Part shown: positions 11,510 to 23,743 of the stretch, piece by piece
Numbering within the stretch: position 1 is the first letter of the stretch
How the letters are laid out: the number at the start of each line of letters is the position of its first letter
Assembly: GCA_951799445.1 (NCBI GenBank)
Contig: OX637296.1
Span: 20,770,001 to 20,834,000, forward strand
Direction: 5' to 3'
DNA length: 64,000 nucleotides
DNA from: Pseudisothecium myosuroides
Taxonomy: Eukaryota > Streptophyta > Bryopsida > Hypnales > Lembophyllaceae
The notes under the pieces: model-generated
The model's input: the letters and a program-made list of their open reading frames with translations, nothing else
The model's database searches: none
Told to the model about the DNA's origin: nothing
Program-made: the position numbers and the translations under genes

Positions 11510-11740
11510 CCAAGTCTTTTCTTTAGTTTTTAGCAAAATCCAGTCTTTTTCTTTAGTTTTAGCAAAATTTAGTCTTTTCTTTAGTTTTTAGCAAAATCCA
11601 GTCTTTTCTTTAGTTTTTAGCAAAATCTAGTCTTTTCTTTAGTCTTTAGCAAAATCCAGTCTCCTTTAGTCTAGCAAAAATCTAGTTTTCCTTAATCTAG
11701 CAAAGATCCAGTTTTCCTTAGTCTAGCAAAAATCCAGTTT
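11510..11740 (+). repeat. 29-bp tandem repeat decaying to about 26 bp
   Basis: AGCAAAATC starts at 11,532, 11,561, 11,590, 11,619 and 11,648, an exact 29-bp period. Shorter CTAGCAAAAATC units follow to about 11,740. There are no spacers, so this is a simple minisatellite. Confidence 0.85.
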
Positions 11741-11837
11741 AGAACCAGGACCAGACCAGAACGGGACAAGATCAGATTCAGGACCAGATCAAAATCAATT
11801 AACAAAACAAAACCAATTAACAGAACAAAACGAATTA

Positions 11838-11839
<2 letters not shown>

Positions 11840-11873
<34 letters not shown>
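11840..11873. repeat. (AT)n microsatellite
   Basis: About 17 uninterrupted AT dinucleotides lie inside I block 3. Confidence 0.95.
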
Positions 11874-11878
<5 letters not shown>

Positions 11879-12564
11879 AAAATAATTTTTTTTGAAACCC
11901 AAACCCCCAGCCAACCAAGCGGTCGGGGAGGCCACGCAAGCTCGGAGCAGGCAACAGTTGGAGCCCCAGCCATTCGGGCTCTCTTTTTGGGACTCTTTTT
12001 GGGGGGTTTTGATTTTCTCTCTAAAAAAAAAAGGGGATGTTGAATTAACCTATTACTAAGTTGGGGTTGGAGTAGAAGTTAGGATCTAAAAAAGGAAAGG
12101 AGGAGGGAGAGAAGAAAAATAGCACCACCGTACCTGCACACAAAAGAAGTCCACTCTCATCAACTAAAAAAACACTCTACACACAATGGAGGAAGATTAG
12201 AGAAGAAAAGGATGAAGTAGAGGAAGGAGAGAGAGAGACGATCAATAGTGCCCTAGGCATAGGATTAGGTAGGCCTAGAAGGGAATCTTGAGGATGCTTG
12301 GTGACCGTTAGGAAAAAGATTAATATGACAAAAAGTGGGAACGTGTAAGGGAGTAGGAAACACCATCAATTCTCTTGGGTTTTTTTGGAACTAGAGTTGT
12401 AAGACCCCAATAATACATTGGTGGAATAGTATCATTGTAGAAGAAGCAAGGGGAATCAAAAAGAAGGAAGGAAAAAAAGAAGGAGGTTAGATCCTCAAAG
12501 GGTGTAATATTTTCTAAAATTAAGTGGTGAGCTTGGAAAAAATCAAACAATATAAAAGATTAAC

Positions 12565-12627
12565 ATGGAGCATGAGGATGCGCATGTGAATGTGGACGAG
12601 GTCATCTTTGACACTGGCAGTGGAGAG
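12565..12627 (+). other. Exon-like 21-codon open frame with splice donor, copy 3
   Basis: ATG opens MEHEDAHVN... to ...DTGSGE and runs into GTGAGT. It has the same length and junction as copies 1 and 4, with several amino-acid differences but no stop or frameshift. Confidence 0.5.
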
Positions 12628-12889
12628 GTGAGTCTTTGATTTAATCTTGGTGTTTTCTCCCTAATTAGCGTTGATTTCCTTAATCAGCCTTGAATCCACT
12701 ATTAGCAAGCCGAGATTAGTGCAAATTAGAAGTTTAGATTCAAAAGTTCACAAGTTAGAAGTAGAGGTTTCCGAAAACATATTACATTTAGGATTTGGCT
12801 TTGAATCGACCATGCTAGGATAAGTTGAAAGGTAGGAGGTAGGATGGATGAACGCAATTAAACTTTCACCCCAAAAAGAAAAAAATGGA

Positions 12890-13640
12890 TTAAAATTAGG
12901 GATTTAGACTAGAAGGAGAGTTTAGGATTAAAATTAGGGATTAATTAGCGGTTAAAAACTAGGGTCAAGATAAAGTTTAATTGTGAAAGTTAAATTCTTA
13001 AGTCAAAATTCAGAGTTAACTTTAGGATGTAAGAATTAGAATGAAAATTAGGAGTGAAAATTCTAGGGTTAAAAGAGAGTTATAACTTAGGGCAGGTTGG
13101 AAGTAAAAAGTTTAGAGTTAATTTAGGAGTCAAAAACCCAAGTGGAAAAGTAGAAATTAAAAATAAAGATTTTAGATTAAATTTAGGAAGGGGAAGCTAG
13201 AGTCAATTTAGGAGGTAGATTTTAAAAGTAGAAAGAGGAATTAAATTTTGAAGTTAGAAATTAAAAGTCAGAGTTAAAAAACTAGAGGTTAAACTTAGGA
13301 GTTAAAACTTGGAGCAAAAATTAGATAGTAGAATCCAAAGCTAAAAGTAGAAGTAAAAACTTAGAGGTAGAATTAAATTTTAGAGTTAGTAGAAAATCTA
13401 GAGTCAAAAGTGAAAACGTAGAGTCAAAACCTAGAATTAAACTTAGAGGATAAATTTTAAAGTTAGTATAGAAATAAAAACTTAGGGGTAGAAGTCAAAA
13501 CGTAGAGTAAAATTCAGAGTAAATTCTAGGGTTAACTTAGAAGTAGAAATCTAAAGTTAAGAGTTTAAACGTAGAGTAATTTTTAGAAGTTGATTTTATA
13601 AACTAAAACCTAGAGTAGAAATTAAAACGTAGAATTAACC
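12890..13640 (+). repeat. AT-rich degenerate minisatellite, third copy
   Basis: TTAGAGTTAAA and AGAAGTAAAA words follow the exon-like frame by about 260 bp, as in the other copies. Confidence 0.8.
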
Positions 13641-14009
13641 TTAGGAGTTCATGGAAGGAACCTAAGGGGTCCCATTTCAGTTAGTTAGGATTGTTCAAAA
13701 TGGCACCAACCACCCAATCTACCCTCGACATAGGATAGATAGTTAGTATGGTAAGATTTCACCGTTAGATTCCCGTAAACCCTGATCATCGACAGTTAGC
13801 TTGGAAGTCACCACATGCATCTCTAGGCATTTCTTTTGCCCATCCACGACACTTAGGAAACATTAGCAAAAGATCCAATGCTTAGAAGGCACAGTGGACC
13901 GCGCTTACAACACCCCTTAAATTAAAAAGTAGATAAAAGCTAAGAACTTGGTTGTGTTCACTTTATTACCAAGGGTGAATAATCTAGCGCCTACACCACC
14001 TCTCCTTCT

Positions 14010-15275
14010 AAATTCCTAATAGTAACCTTATCAACTTAGATTTTCATCTTCATCTTTAAAGATTTTCATCCTAATCCCTAAAAAACGACTATCTATCATC
14101 TATGCTGAACCAACATCCTAACTTTTGGAGATTAACTCCAATCGTTGAACGGATTGCGCTATTGGCTCTAGATCGCTGTGTTTAATTTTAAACCCTCAAC
14201 AGCCCATACCAGGACCAAAAACCCATTGTAGGCTAATTTAGATTAAAAATCAAGTCATGGTAAATTCCTAAATCTTGGGGGTCTCCTATTTTGAGAAAAG
14301 TAACTAGCTTAGGATCTCTGGTAGGTGCAAGAGAGCAGGAAAGGACTCTTGGTTGACTTTGTTTTGCCATCATATGGTCCCGGAATGTCGGTCAACGTCT
14401 CAAGGACCCCGCCACGTGATTAATTTCCAAGGAATCTTGCCAGTTTGGGTACTTGCCGCTATCGAAATGTTGTGAAACTTAATGGAGCACATTATTAACT
14501 TAAAACAAGCTATTCTAATTTTTAGTGAGATTTTAGCGTAACCTGGGTAATTTCCACAAATTTCCTGTTGGAGGTTAGGGCGGTTGACCGCCCGGAAGAG
14601 TTTCTTCTACAAGTCGGAAGATGTGGGGAATTTTCATGGGGCCACTCAGGGAGTCGCATGAAAAATGCGGAGGTGCATTTTTGTACCTAGCACAATTGGT
14701 CAGTGGAGATCCAAACTGGCATCCCCTTGAATTGTCGATGGTGTAGAAATCTTCTGCGGATGAGGGAATCTTGACGAATCAATTTTGCCGTTGGACTCCT
14801 GCCATGGGATTTACCCTAGAACACCATCCTTGGGTAGTAGACTCCTTCACGGCCCCGTCTTGCATTAGTGGCTCCTACATGCTAACAATCGGGATTTTAG
14901 GAATTTGTCAATCTAATGGGGAATTTGAAATCTAACTCTAGGACCCAACCTAGTGGCCTTGCTGTGGATCCCTCGGACCAACTTAGCCATGAATTGCCAC
15001 ATTCATGGTGGGATTTAGCCCTTTTGGGACTATATGACTCCAATCCTCTAAATCCCGCTATCTTGTGATTTCTACTCTATTTTTAGGCAAAGTTTGGAGA
15101 AGTTCTTAGAGGTATAAACACAAATCTAGACCAATTACTATAATGGATATGGCGCAACCTTATTATGGTTCTACACTCTTTTTATGGCTTTTTGTATACT
15201 TTTATCAACTTTAAATTGCAAATTTCAAAAAAAAAAAATCTACGAGTCCCAAGTGACAAATTGAGAGCTCACACT
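14010..15275 (-). repeat. R block, inverted copy
   Basis: This is the reverse complement of about 9,330-10,590, including the ACGTGG landmark (14,412-14,418) and the 'gttagcatg' end. It follows the tail of a forward I block directly, so the junction at about 14,010 is a strand switch. Confidence 0.7.
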
Positions 15276-16077
15276 CTGCCAAGTTTTTGCAAGTCCAGCA
15301 ACCCAACCATCCAGCCATCAAAAATCAAAAATCAGAACTCGAAATTCAGAAAAACGAACAAACAAGAAGATCACGACCCCCCAGGCAGTCAGCTAGGGCC
15401 AATTGGCCAGCTCGAAGGGCCGACAGGCTGGTCCAAGCCTTGGATCCAGGCCAACTCGGGTGGGAAGTCTAGACAATTGGGGGGGAGAGTTGGGTTCCTT
15501 GTTTTTTGTTTTGTTTTCCTTTTCTTCCTAAATATTGGAATTAGGGACCCACTTAGACTAGGGGCTAAGGGTTAGAGTAGGGAAATAGAAGTTTAGGAAA
15601 AGAAAAAAAGGGAAGGGGGAGAAAAAAAAGCAACACCTCTATGCGCCACACCTGCACACCAAAGCACCCAAACTCTTTCAAAAAATACAACCACAAGCAA
15701 TGGAGGGAGATTAGAGGAGAAGGGCATAAAGTAGGCAAAAAAAATGAGAGAGACGATCAATAGTACCCTAGCCATAGGATTAGATAGACCTAGGAGGGAA
15801 ATCTAGGGAATTTTTTGTGACCGCTAGGAGAAGGATTAGTATGACAAAAAGGAGAAATGTGTAAGAGTGTAGAAGGCACCATTAACTCTCTCAAAGTTTG
15901 AGACTATAGTGTAAGACCACCATCAATACCTTAGGTGGAATAGTGCTAGTGTAGAAGAAGTGAGGAGAAAGAAAAAGAAACAAGGGGGAAAAGAAGGAAG
16001 TTAGATCATAAATTGTGCTATATTTTCAAAAAATAAGCAGTGAGCTTTGGAAAAAAAAGAAATAACAAGGAAATATT

Positions 16078-16140
16078 ATGGAACACGAGGATGCGTACAA
16101 GGACGTGGACGAGGTCATTTCTAACACTGGCAGCGATGAG
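16078..16140 (+). other. Exon-like 21-codon open frame with splice donor, copy 4
   Basis: ATG opens MEHEDAYKDVDEV... to ...NTGSDE, followed by GTAAGC. Length and junction are identical to copies 1 and 3. The DNA upstream is purine-rich, as in a 5' leader. Confidence 0.5.
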
Positions 16141-16389
16141 GTAAGCCATTGAACTGATCCTTGGTGTTTTTTCCTAATTAACTCTTGATTTTCTTAAGTA
16201 GTCCTTAATCCACGTTAGCAAGCATTGATTAGCGGGAAGTAGAAGTTTGGATTCAAAAGTTCATAGATTAGGAATAGAGGTTTCCGGAAATATATTACAC
16301 TTAAGATTTGGCTTTGATTTTACCATGTTAAGTGAAGTTAAGCAGTAAAGGGTAGAACGGATAAAGGATATTAAACTTCATCCAAAAGG

Positions 16390-17030
16390 AACAACGAACA
16401 AGAATTAGAGTTTCATTTAGGAAGTAGAATTTAGAGTTAGATTTAGGAAGTAAATCTAGAGTTAATTTTAGGAAGTAGAATTTAGAGTTAAAATTAGGGT
16501 TAACATTTAGAATTAAAGTTAGGAGTTAAAATTCTAGTATTAAGATAGAAGTCAAAACTTAGAGTTAGTTTTAGAAGTTAAAAAGTTAGAGTTAAAAGTT
16601 AAAACTTAGAAGTAGCCCTAGAAGTTAAAAGTTAGAGTTAATTTTAGGAGTCAAAAACTAGAGTAAAACTTAGAAGTTAGGAGTTAGATTTCCAGATAAT
16701 TTTAGAAGTTAAAACATAGAATTAAACTTAGAAGTTAGATTTTAGAGTTAGTTTTAAAAGTAAAAATCTAGAGTAAGAAGTCAAAATGTAGAGTTAAATT
16801 TAGAGGTTAAATTTAAGAGTTAGTTTTAGAAGTTAAAATCTAGGATTAAAAATTAAAACGTAGAGTTAAATTGAGAGGTTAAAAACTAGAGTTAATTTAG
16901 AAGTTAAATTCTCAAGTCAAAACTTAGAGTTAATCTAGAAATAAAAACATAGAGTTAATTTTAGAAGTAGAAACTTTGAATTAACCTTAGAAATTAAAAC
17001 CTAAAATTCTACCGGAATTAAAAAAGAAGA
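16390..17030 (+). repeat. AT-rich degenerate minisatellite, fourth copy
   Basis: TTAGAGTTA and AGAAGTTAAAA words, as in the other I blocks, occupy the same place downstream of the exon-like frame. Confidence 0.8.
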
Positions 17031-17380
17031 AGAAGGTAGTCTTAGGGATTCATGGAAGAAACATAGGGGCTCAGTTAGGTTGTTAGAAATGGCACCAACT
17101 AGCCTCGACATAGGATAGATAGTTAGGACGGTAGAATTTCAGTTGTAGATCACTGTGATCATAGATAATTGACAGTAATTAGCTTGAAAGTTGCATCACT
17201 CGCATCTCTAGGCAATTCTTTTGCTCATCCACAAAACTTAGGAAACATTAGCAAGATCCATTGCTTGGAAGGCAGAGTGGACCGTGCTCGCAGCATACTC
17301 TTAAATCAAAAAGTGGATAACAACAAAGAACCTGGTCGAGTTTGCTTCATTACCAAGTGTGGGTAATCAAGCGCCCACAC

Positions 17381-17425
17381 AAGGGGGACAATGTAAACAA
17401 ATTGTAGGAAGTATGAGGGAGGAAG
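17381..17425 (+). other. Polypurine-tract-like junction
   Basis: AAGGGGGACAATG closes the I block and continues with AAACAAATTGTAGGAAGTA. A matching 40-bp stretch lies at 32,293-32,331. A purine tract next to a shared downstream sequence is what the PPT/3'LTR boundary of an LTR retroelement looks like. No LTR pair could be confirmed. Confidence 0.4.
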
Positions 17426-20400
17426 GAGTCACTTAGTGTTTTTTCCTTCTAATAAAACCCTACCAAACTTTATATTCTTCGAGCAACCATTAATCCAACG
17501 CAACTTAGGATGCCCCCCCGCCCATTGGAATATCAATGTTTGTTAGGCAAGCAAAATGCTAAATTTTATTTATCTTCTGCCAAGATGACATTGAACTTTG
17601 TAATATTTTTAAATCATGTAAATAACTTTTACATGGAATGGCATTTCATTTCTATATTCTCAGTTACGGAGTTTCTTTATGGATGTGCATGGGATGATAT
17701 TTATGTAATTTCTACAAGTATACATTACCACATTTATAGCATTGTTTATGGAAATTCTTCAGAATAAAAGTCACTCTTTTGATTTTAATGTGCATGTCAA
17801 ATGGACTTCAAGTGGAGCAAGCTGAAGCAAATGAGCCTCATCCGAAGGTACAATCCAATGTTGTTGTGGACGAAGGTTTATATTGCAAGTCTCATATACA
17901 GAATATCATTTGTAATGATTTGATCCCAATAAACATAAAGGGCAATGATTTATGAAGAAATATCTCATATTGTTTATCGCAAATCTCAAAGTCACATTCT
18001 AATTATGAAATATTTGTCACATTGATTAAAGACATAAATAAATATAGGATCAGGAGATTTATGTAAGAAGTTCTCCATTCAAATTTTGCAATTTTCCAAA
18101 ACTCTCTAATTATGAATAATTTTTCTCATATACTTTATAAATAAAAAGCAGAGGGTAGAAATTTAAGTTAGAACACATTTTTTTAATTTTGGAAATTAGA
18201 AGGAGATTGCAAACATCTTTCACCCTTTTCTCTTTCCACTTGGAAAATTATTTATTATGCTAATAATATATTTTGGTTTCTAGGGTCCTCATACTTCATG
18301 AAGATCCCAAAATAATTTTTTATTTGAATTTTTGAAAAATCAATTGCTACTTATTTTTTCTCTATTTTCTCCATTTAGTTCCAAGAAAGCAAATGCTTCG
18401 ATCCTTTTCTCTTTTCCCTTTTTTAGGAATTCTTTTGGATTTCTAGGATCTTTATAAGGTAGGGTGTCCTAAAATTTCCCTTGCTTACCAAATTACCCCC
18501 AAATACATAGTGCAAAAGTAGTCATTTTAAGCTCCTTCTTGTAATTATGGCATTGAAAATAGACAATTTGATTGTCCAACTAAAAGTTTTTATGTCATTT
18601 AAAAATGAGTGAGGAAACCTTGAAAAAAAAATAGGCGCATTAGAAAACTATTTAGGTTTACTTTTAGGTGCCTTGATATCATTTTGAATCTTCTGAAATT
18701 CATTACAAATACCCTACTAAGATTCTTTTTTTAAAGTTAGAGAACATGAAGAATTGTTGGGTGGCTCAAGAGCTGTTCTATATGTATGGGCCACAACATT
18801 TAAAGAGGAGCATAGACGACATGCAAGCAAAGTATAAATATATGGTGGAATTTGACTCGCATTCTATTAGGAAATTGGACCAATTAATGAAATTAATGAT
18901 ATGGAGGAATACGACAATAAGATAATAAAAAATACAATGGCAATGAAGTACATTGTAAGGAAGTTGAGTGAACTCATTGGGTTTGACCGGAAGAAGTGAC
19001 TAACATGTGGATAGGTGTTGAACTTGCCCATAGATAAATGATAGTTGATGAAGCCCCCCGAAGCAGTTTTTTGTACCAATGTCTTGTAATGGGACATGAA
19101 GTTACTATGTTAGCACAAATAGAAATGTTGGCCACATTGTGTGCCTCTAAATTTTGAAGATTAATACCAATGTATTAATTGCTTTTAATATGATGTGCCA
19201 TTTAAAAAAAAAAGACCAAGTACACTAAATGTAAGGTATTATGGTCCATATATTGAATCTTGAATTTGAATTCTCTTGTGCACATATTTGTAATTTTTTC
19301 ATACATTCTACTCTAGCTTATTTGCTTTTGAACTATTGTATACAAAAATTCACAAAATGAAAAAGAATTTTCATAATGAGAATGAAAATCACCCTATAAT
19401 AAATCACCCCTCAGTACCCATCCAAAGTTGCCCTACTTGGAGCTGTTTTTCTACATTATTTAGCTTTGCATGTGTCCCCTAACATGCCATGCACATGCTA
19501 TATGGCATTCACATGGGCTTAAGTAAATGGGAGGTAAATTTTTCGAAGGTCAACTATAAAATTGATTCTATTAGACGGACAAAGACTCTACTTGAATTTT
19601 AGTGTCAAAATGGCCTTTTTTAGTGAATACTCTGACTTTTGGAATAATTTTCTTAAATGAAATAAAATGTGGATAATTTGTAAAGCACTCAAAATAGTAT
19701 GTTTATAATAATTTAAGCCAAGAAAAATTTATCTCTAAAGTTGTGTACAAAAAAAGATCAATGGAAAATACCAAGAAAAAAGATATTTTGATGTTTGATT
19801 CTTAGAAAATAATTCAAAATTCAAAAAAATAAAATAAGAATTGGGCATTTTTCCTAATTTGAAGGATCTTGTTCTCAACCATTTGCATTTTTGGACAAAA
19901 AATTGTATTCTTTGCTTTTGCGCAAAGGTGTTGCACTTTGAGCACATGTAGAAGGTGGTCGCTTCATTATTTTTAAAATATTACTTCACAGCCTTATGTA
20001 ACTTTGGTAGAAGTCCTTGTAACCCAATTTTGACCTTCAAATCTGCATTTCTGGATATAAAATAGTCCTAAAATCCCTCTAAATGGCAAAAATAGAAATC
20101 TAGTTGGGACTATTTAAAATATTTAATAAACAAATTATTTAAAAATGAAAAAAATTACTCAATGTCTACAACTACCACATGTAACTTCATTTCAAATATA
20201 AAACCTAATATACAACGCAATTTAAATTATGAGCAAAAAAATATTCTTCCAAGGCCAAGGAGACAAAAAAAGGACAAGTGTTTTTTGCAATCACCTTGGC
20301 ATAAGTTCACGAGATTTGATCCTTTTTTCCCTTTTATTCTTTTTTAATCTTTGATAAAGACAATGAAAGCTTTGTGTGGACCCTTGTGATTTTGATTCTT

Positions 20401-20863
20401 CCTAAAATTGGTTTCCCCAAAAAACATTAAAATCTTGTTAATGTAGTTGCTTTTGGGGGGCATTCTCTTAGTGTAAGATTTTTTTGTGTATATTAGCCAC
20501 CTTCATTATCTTTGAAACTTGGCATGCAAATAACTAACAAAAACGCGTATCCAATGACTTCAGTTCTTAAAGTTGGATATTGTCTAATTCTCCGCAAAAT
20601 AGAGTCAAATTATAAAGATAAGGCCCAAAATTTCTTTCTTCTAGCTTCAAATGTTATAACTTTGCAAACTAAGTAGTCAAATAGACTACATTATTTTCCA
20701 CGAATTTTGATAGTAGTTAAGTACAAATTTGTATGGGTGAAAATTGAAAATTGTTGTTACATTTCAATTATGCTTATTGCACTAGAAATGATAGTCTTAG
20801 ACCCTTTTGTGAAAAATAGTCAAAGATCACCTTACAATGTTAATTGAGGATGTTGGTTGTAGC
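17426..20863. other. AT-rich intergenic DNA, no gene recognised
   Basis: Short open frames occur but none resembles a protein family or shows splice-consistent extension. Apart from the inverted partial element copy ending at 20,299, nothing is assigned. Confidence 0.6.
19730..20299 (-). mobile_element. Partial inverted copy of the 734-bp nested element
   Basis: The right end, AAGTGTTTTTTGCAATCAC at about 20,281-20,299, and the interior ('gagcaaaaaaat', 'ccttggcc', 'gagcacatgtagaaggtgg') match the element at 21,482-22,215 in the opposite orientation. The other terminus is too diverged to place. Confidence 0.5.
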
Positions 20864-20867
20864 TTAA

Positions 20868-22463
20868 TCCCTAAAGGACCATTTGTCCCTTCAAGAGACA
20901 AATGGGATTTGGGGTAGGTACCTACAGGTTGAATTTTGTCCTGATTTTATGAAACTTTTTTTGGAGATAGAAAAATTGATTATCTTCATACAAATATAAT
21001 TTTTTTTCAATTGGTGCCCATAAACAAAAGTTATGCCCAAAATAGCTCAAAACAGGGAAGAGGGAGGAGAACTTAGAAGGGACAACAAAAAAGAACCCAA
21101 AAATTTGAATTTGTTTTTACAATTTTTATCCTCATATTTTATATTTTTGTCTATATGAAAAGCTTTGATTCATTCCATTTGGATTTGTTATGAGAAAGTT
21201 ATGGACAATTTGTTTTTTGGGCAATTAGAGCATCTTTTTAAAAAATTACCTTGTTGGATTCAATTTTGAATGCAATTTTCACAATTTTTCAAAAAAAAAA
21301 GTTCCACATGGTTTAGTTTGCTTGCTATCTCTTATCTACTTCTATTTAACAATTTTTAAAAGAATAAAAATTAAATTTTTTAAATTTTTTTTCTTCAAGA
21401 CTCTCAACTCAATTTTCTACTATTATTGTTTAAAGCTCAAGACTCTATTGTGCAAAAATTTAAAGTTAAAAATGTCCAAAGGGTCGTTGCAAGAAACACT
21501 TGTCTTTTTTTATTGTCCCCTTGGCCTTGGACAGGTAGTTTTTTGCTCATAACTTTTGCGTCGTATGTCCATTTTCTTTGAAATTTGAACTACAAGTACA
21601 TGTGGTAGTTTTAGACATTGAGTATTTTTTCAATTTTTTAAAACTAGTTTACTATTTTTAAACTGCCCCCATTTGGGTGTCTACCTTGGGCACTTTGGAG
21701 GTTTTCAGTACTATTTCCGACCCAAAAATGCAAATTTGAAGGTAAAAATTGGGATACAAGGAGTTCTACTAAAGTTACACAAGCCCATCAGAGATTTTAT
21801 AAAAGAGATTTTATAAAAATAGCAAAGTGTCCACCTTCCACATGTGCTCAAAGTGCACTACCTTTGCACATGTGTAGAGAACACAATTTTATTTTTCCAA
21901 AGATGAAAATTGTTGAGAAGAAGCATCTTTAAGTTAGAAAAAATCGATTTTTTTTTTTGAGTTTTTGAATTTTTTTTTGAATTACTAAAAGTAAAAAAAT
22001 CTACATACCCCTTTTCTGCTCCTAGTGGCTTTTGTAGTACCTTGTAGTAGTCTATAGCACTGCATAGTACCATATAGTACTGACGGTTTGGATCTGCAGG
22101 CGCCCTAAATCGACAGTTTAGATATGTCAGGGCTGAGTTGACACATTGTACTGACAGTCCTATGGCCCAAAACAACGTTTTTGAGCCAAAAACGTAAAGT
22201 GTTTCTTGCAATCACTCCAAAGCCTAAAAAACTAATTCTACAATGTGCTGAAAAACTTGTTTTTTTAACTTTAAACGCAAATGTCTTGCAATTTGTGTGG
22301 TCAAAAATTCTGGAATTTTTTCAACACATTTTCACACTAATTAGGTATAAGTCCCTACAATTACATGTGGCAAAAAAACACTTTCCAAATTTTTTTACTC
22401 TCTGCTATAGAAATGGCAGTTTTAAGTGTTTTTGGCAGAAAAAAGGCCTTGGTCCTTTAGGGG
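20868..22463. mobile_element. TTAA-type element B, interrupted
   Basis: The left boundary is TTAA (20,864-20,867) followed by TCCCTAAAGGACC. The right end is GGTCCTTTAGGGG followed by TCAA (22,464-22,467), a one-base decay of TTAA. Removing the nested 734-bp insertion and one 7-bp repeat leaves about 855 bp, close to elements A, C and D. Both subterminal regions match C: a short palindrome at the left, and AGAAATGGCAGTTTTAAGTG near the right end. Confidence 0.8.
21482..22215. mobile_element. Nested 734-bp TIR element within B
   Basis: Its ends contain TTGCAAGAAACACTT (left) and the complement AAGTGTTTCTTGCAA (right). It is flanked by TCCAAAG at 21,475-21,481 and 22,216-22,222, a probable 7-bp target duplication. 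Elements C and D read continuously across this point, which confirms an insertion. The superfamily is unclear: 7 bp does not fit the usual 8 (hAT) or 9 (Mutator) unless one base decayed. No transposase frame is present. Confidence 0.7.
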
Positions 22464-22467
22464 TCAA

Positions 22468-22804
22468 TAAGGATCAATTCTTTTAAGTTTGTTGTTTGTA
22501 TATATTATGTGCAGTACTACTATTGACCAGTGCCCCTTTGCATGAAGAAACACAAATTTTCCTTCAATTTGCCACAAACCAGATTTTGTATTCAAGAATA
22601 TTTCCAAATTTGGGGTGAAAGTGTGAAAGGATGAATACAGGCCCATCCAAGTGGATGAAATCATTGGATGACATAAAATCAGGACACTATGCACTTAATA
22701 TAATATAGAAGATACAAACAACAACTTCCTTCTTTCAAACTCTAACAAAAACTTTCAAATTGAATGGATCCCTATTTTCACGGAAGAAATTCTTAATCCT
22801 CAAG
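22468..22804. repeat. Dispersed repeat, left half of a copy split by element C
   Basis: It shares GCATGAAGAAACACAAATTT and the following 200 bp with about 36,340-36,530. The last part resembles 36,850-36,910. It carries no coding sequence. Confidence 0.6.
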
Positions 22805-22808
22805 TTAA

Positions 22809-23743
22809 CCCCTAAAAGCCCGTTGTCCCTTTGGGGGACAAATGCGTTTTTGGGCAGGTACCTATGGGCTGAAATTGTGTTTTGATTTTTTGAAATTTTT
22901 TTGGAGATAGAAAAACTGATAAGTTTTGTGGGAATATAATTTTTTTCTCAATCGGTGCCCGGGAAAAAAAGTTATGACCAAATAAGCTGAAAACAAGGGA
23001 TGGGGGGCAGCCTGGGCAGCAAAAAAAAAAGGGACAAAATTTTTAATTTTTTTTTTTAATATTTTTTTTCTCATAGATTATATTTTTGCCTATCTGGAAA
23101 GCTTTGATTCATTTCATTTGGATTTGTTATGAGAAAGTTATGGACATTCTTGTTTTTCGAGCAGTTAGAGCATCTTCTTGAAAAAAATAACTTGTAGGAT
23201 TCATTTCGGAATGCATTTTTTGTAATTTTTCAATTTATTTTTTTTGGAATGGTTTAGTTTACTTGCTAGAACAATCTCAACATTGGGATTAGTGCATTTT
23301 AATTCCATCTAAAATATATGAATATTTTAGATTTTCCTTCTATCTTGTACCTACTTCTACTTAACAATTTTTTTAAGAATGATAATTAAGTTTTTTTGAA
23401 TTATTTTTTTTTTCCCTAGACTCTCAACTCAATTCTCCACTATAATGATTTAAAGCTCAAAACGCTGTAGTGCAAAAATTTTAAGTTAAAAATGTTTAAA
23501 GTCAAAAAATCTGGTCCCGCAATGTGCTGAAAAACTTGTTTTTTCCACTTTAAACACAGATATCTTGCAATCTGTGCGGTCAAAAATTCTGAAATTTTTT
23601 CCACACATTCTCATACCAATTAGGTGTAAGATCCTACAATTAGATGTGAAAAAAAAACAATTTTAATTTTTTTTAACTTTTTGCTTTAGAAATGGCAGTT
23701 TTCAGTGTTTTTTGGCAGAAAAAAGACCTTGGGCCTTTAGGGG
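22809..23743. mobile_element. TTAA-type element C, 935 bp
   Basis: The boundaries are perfect TTAA at 22,805-22,808 and 23,744-23,747. The left end is CCCCTAAAAGCCCGTTGTCC and the right end GGGCCTTTAGGGG. A subterminal palindrome (GTCCCTTTGGGGGAC) lies about 17 bp inside the left end. It is non-coding and the best-preserved full-length member besides A. Confidence 0.85.

Larger units (their letters stand above)
10600..14005 (+). repeat. I block, forward copy 3
   Basis: This is the cleanest copy: the 'ggcgtttgaaacc' landmark (about 10,700), 93-bp repeats, 29-bp repeats, AT microsatellite, GC-rich patch (11,900-11,975), purine-rich leader-like stretch, exon-like frame (12,565), AT minisatellite and tail. 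It lacks the TTAA element found in copy 1, so it supplies the empty site (TTCTAAAATTAAGTGG around 12,515-12,530). Confidence 0.7.
15280..17384 (+). repeat. I block, forward 5'-truncated copy 4
   Basis: The copy starts inside the 'ccaagtttttgcaagtccag' repeats and runs through the GC-rich patch, purine-rich stretch, exon-like frame, AT minisatellite and tail. It ends with a purine tract at 17,381. It is the only copy that continues past the tail into new sequence. Confidence 0.65.

Noticed and set aside
11510..11740. Regular 29-bp repeats resembling a CRISPR array
   Set aside because: The units are contiguous, with no unique spacers, and the context is a plant nuclear repeat.
15165..15575. 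136-codon open frame
   Set aside because: It crosses the junction between an inverted R block and a forward I block, and the equivalent regions in other copies are not open.
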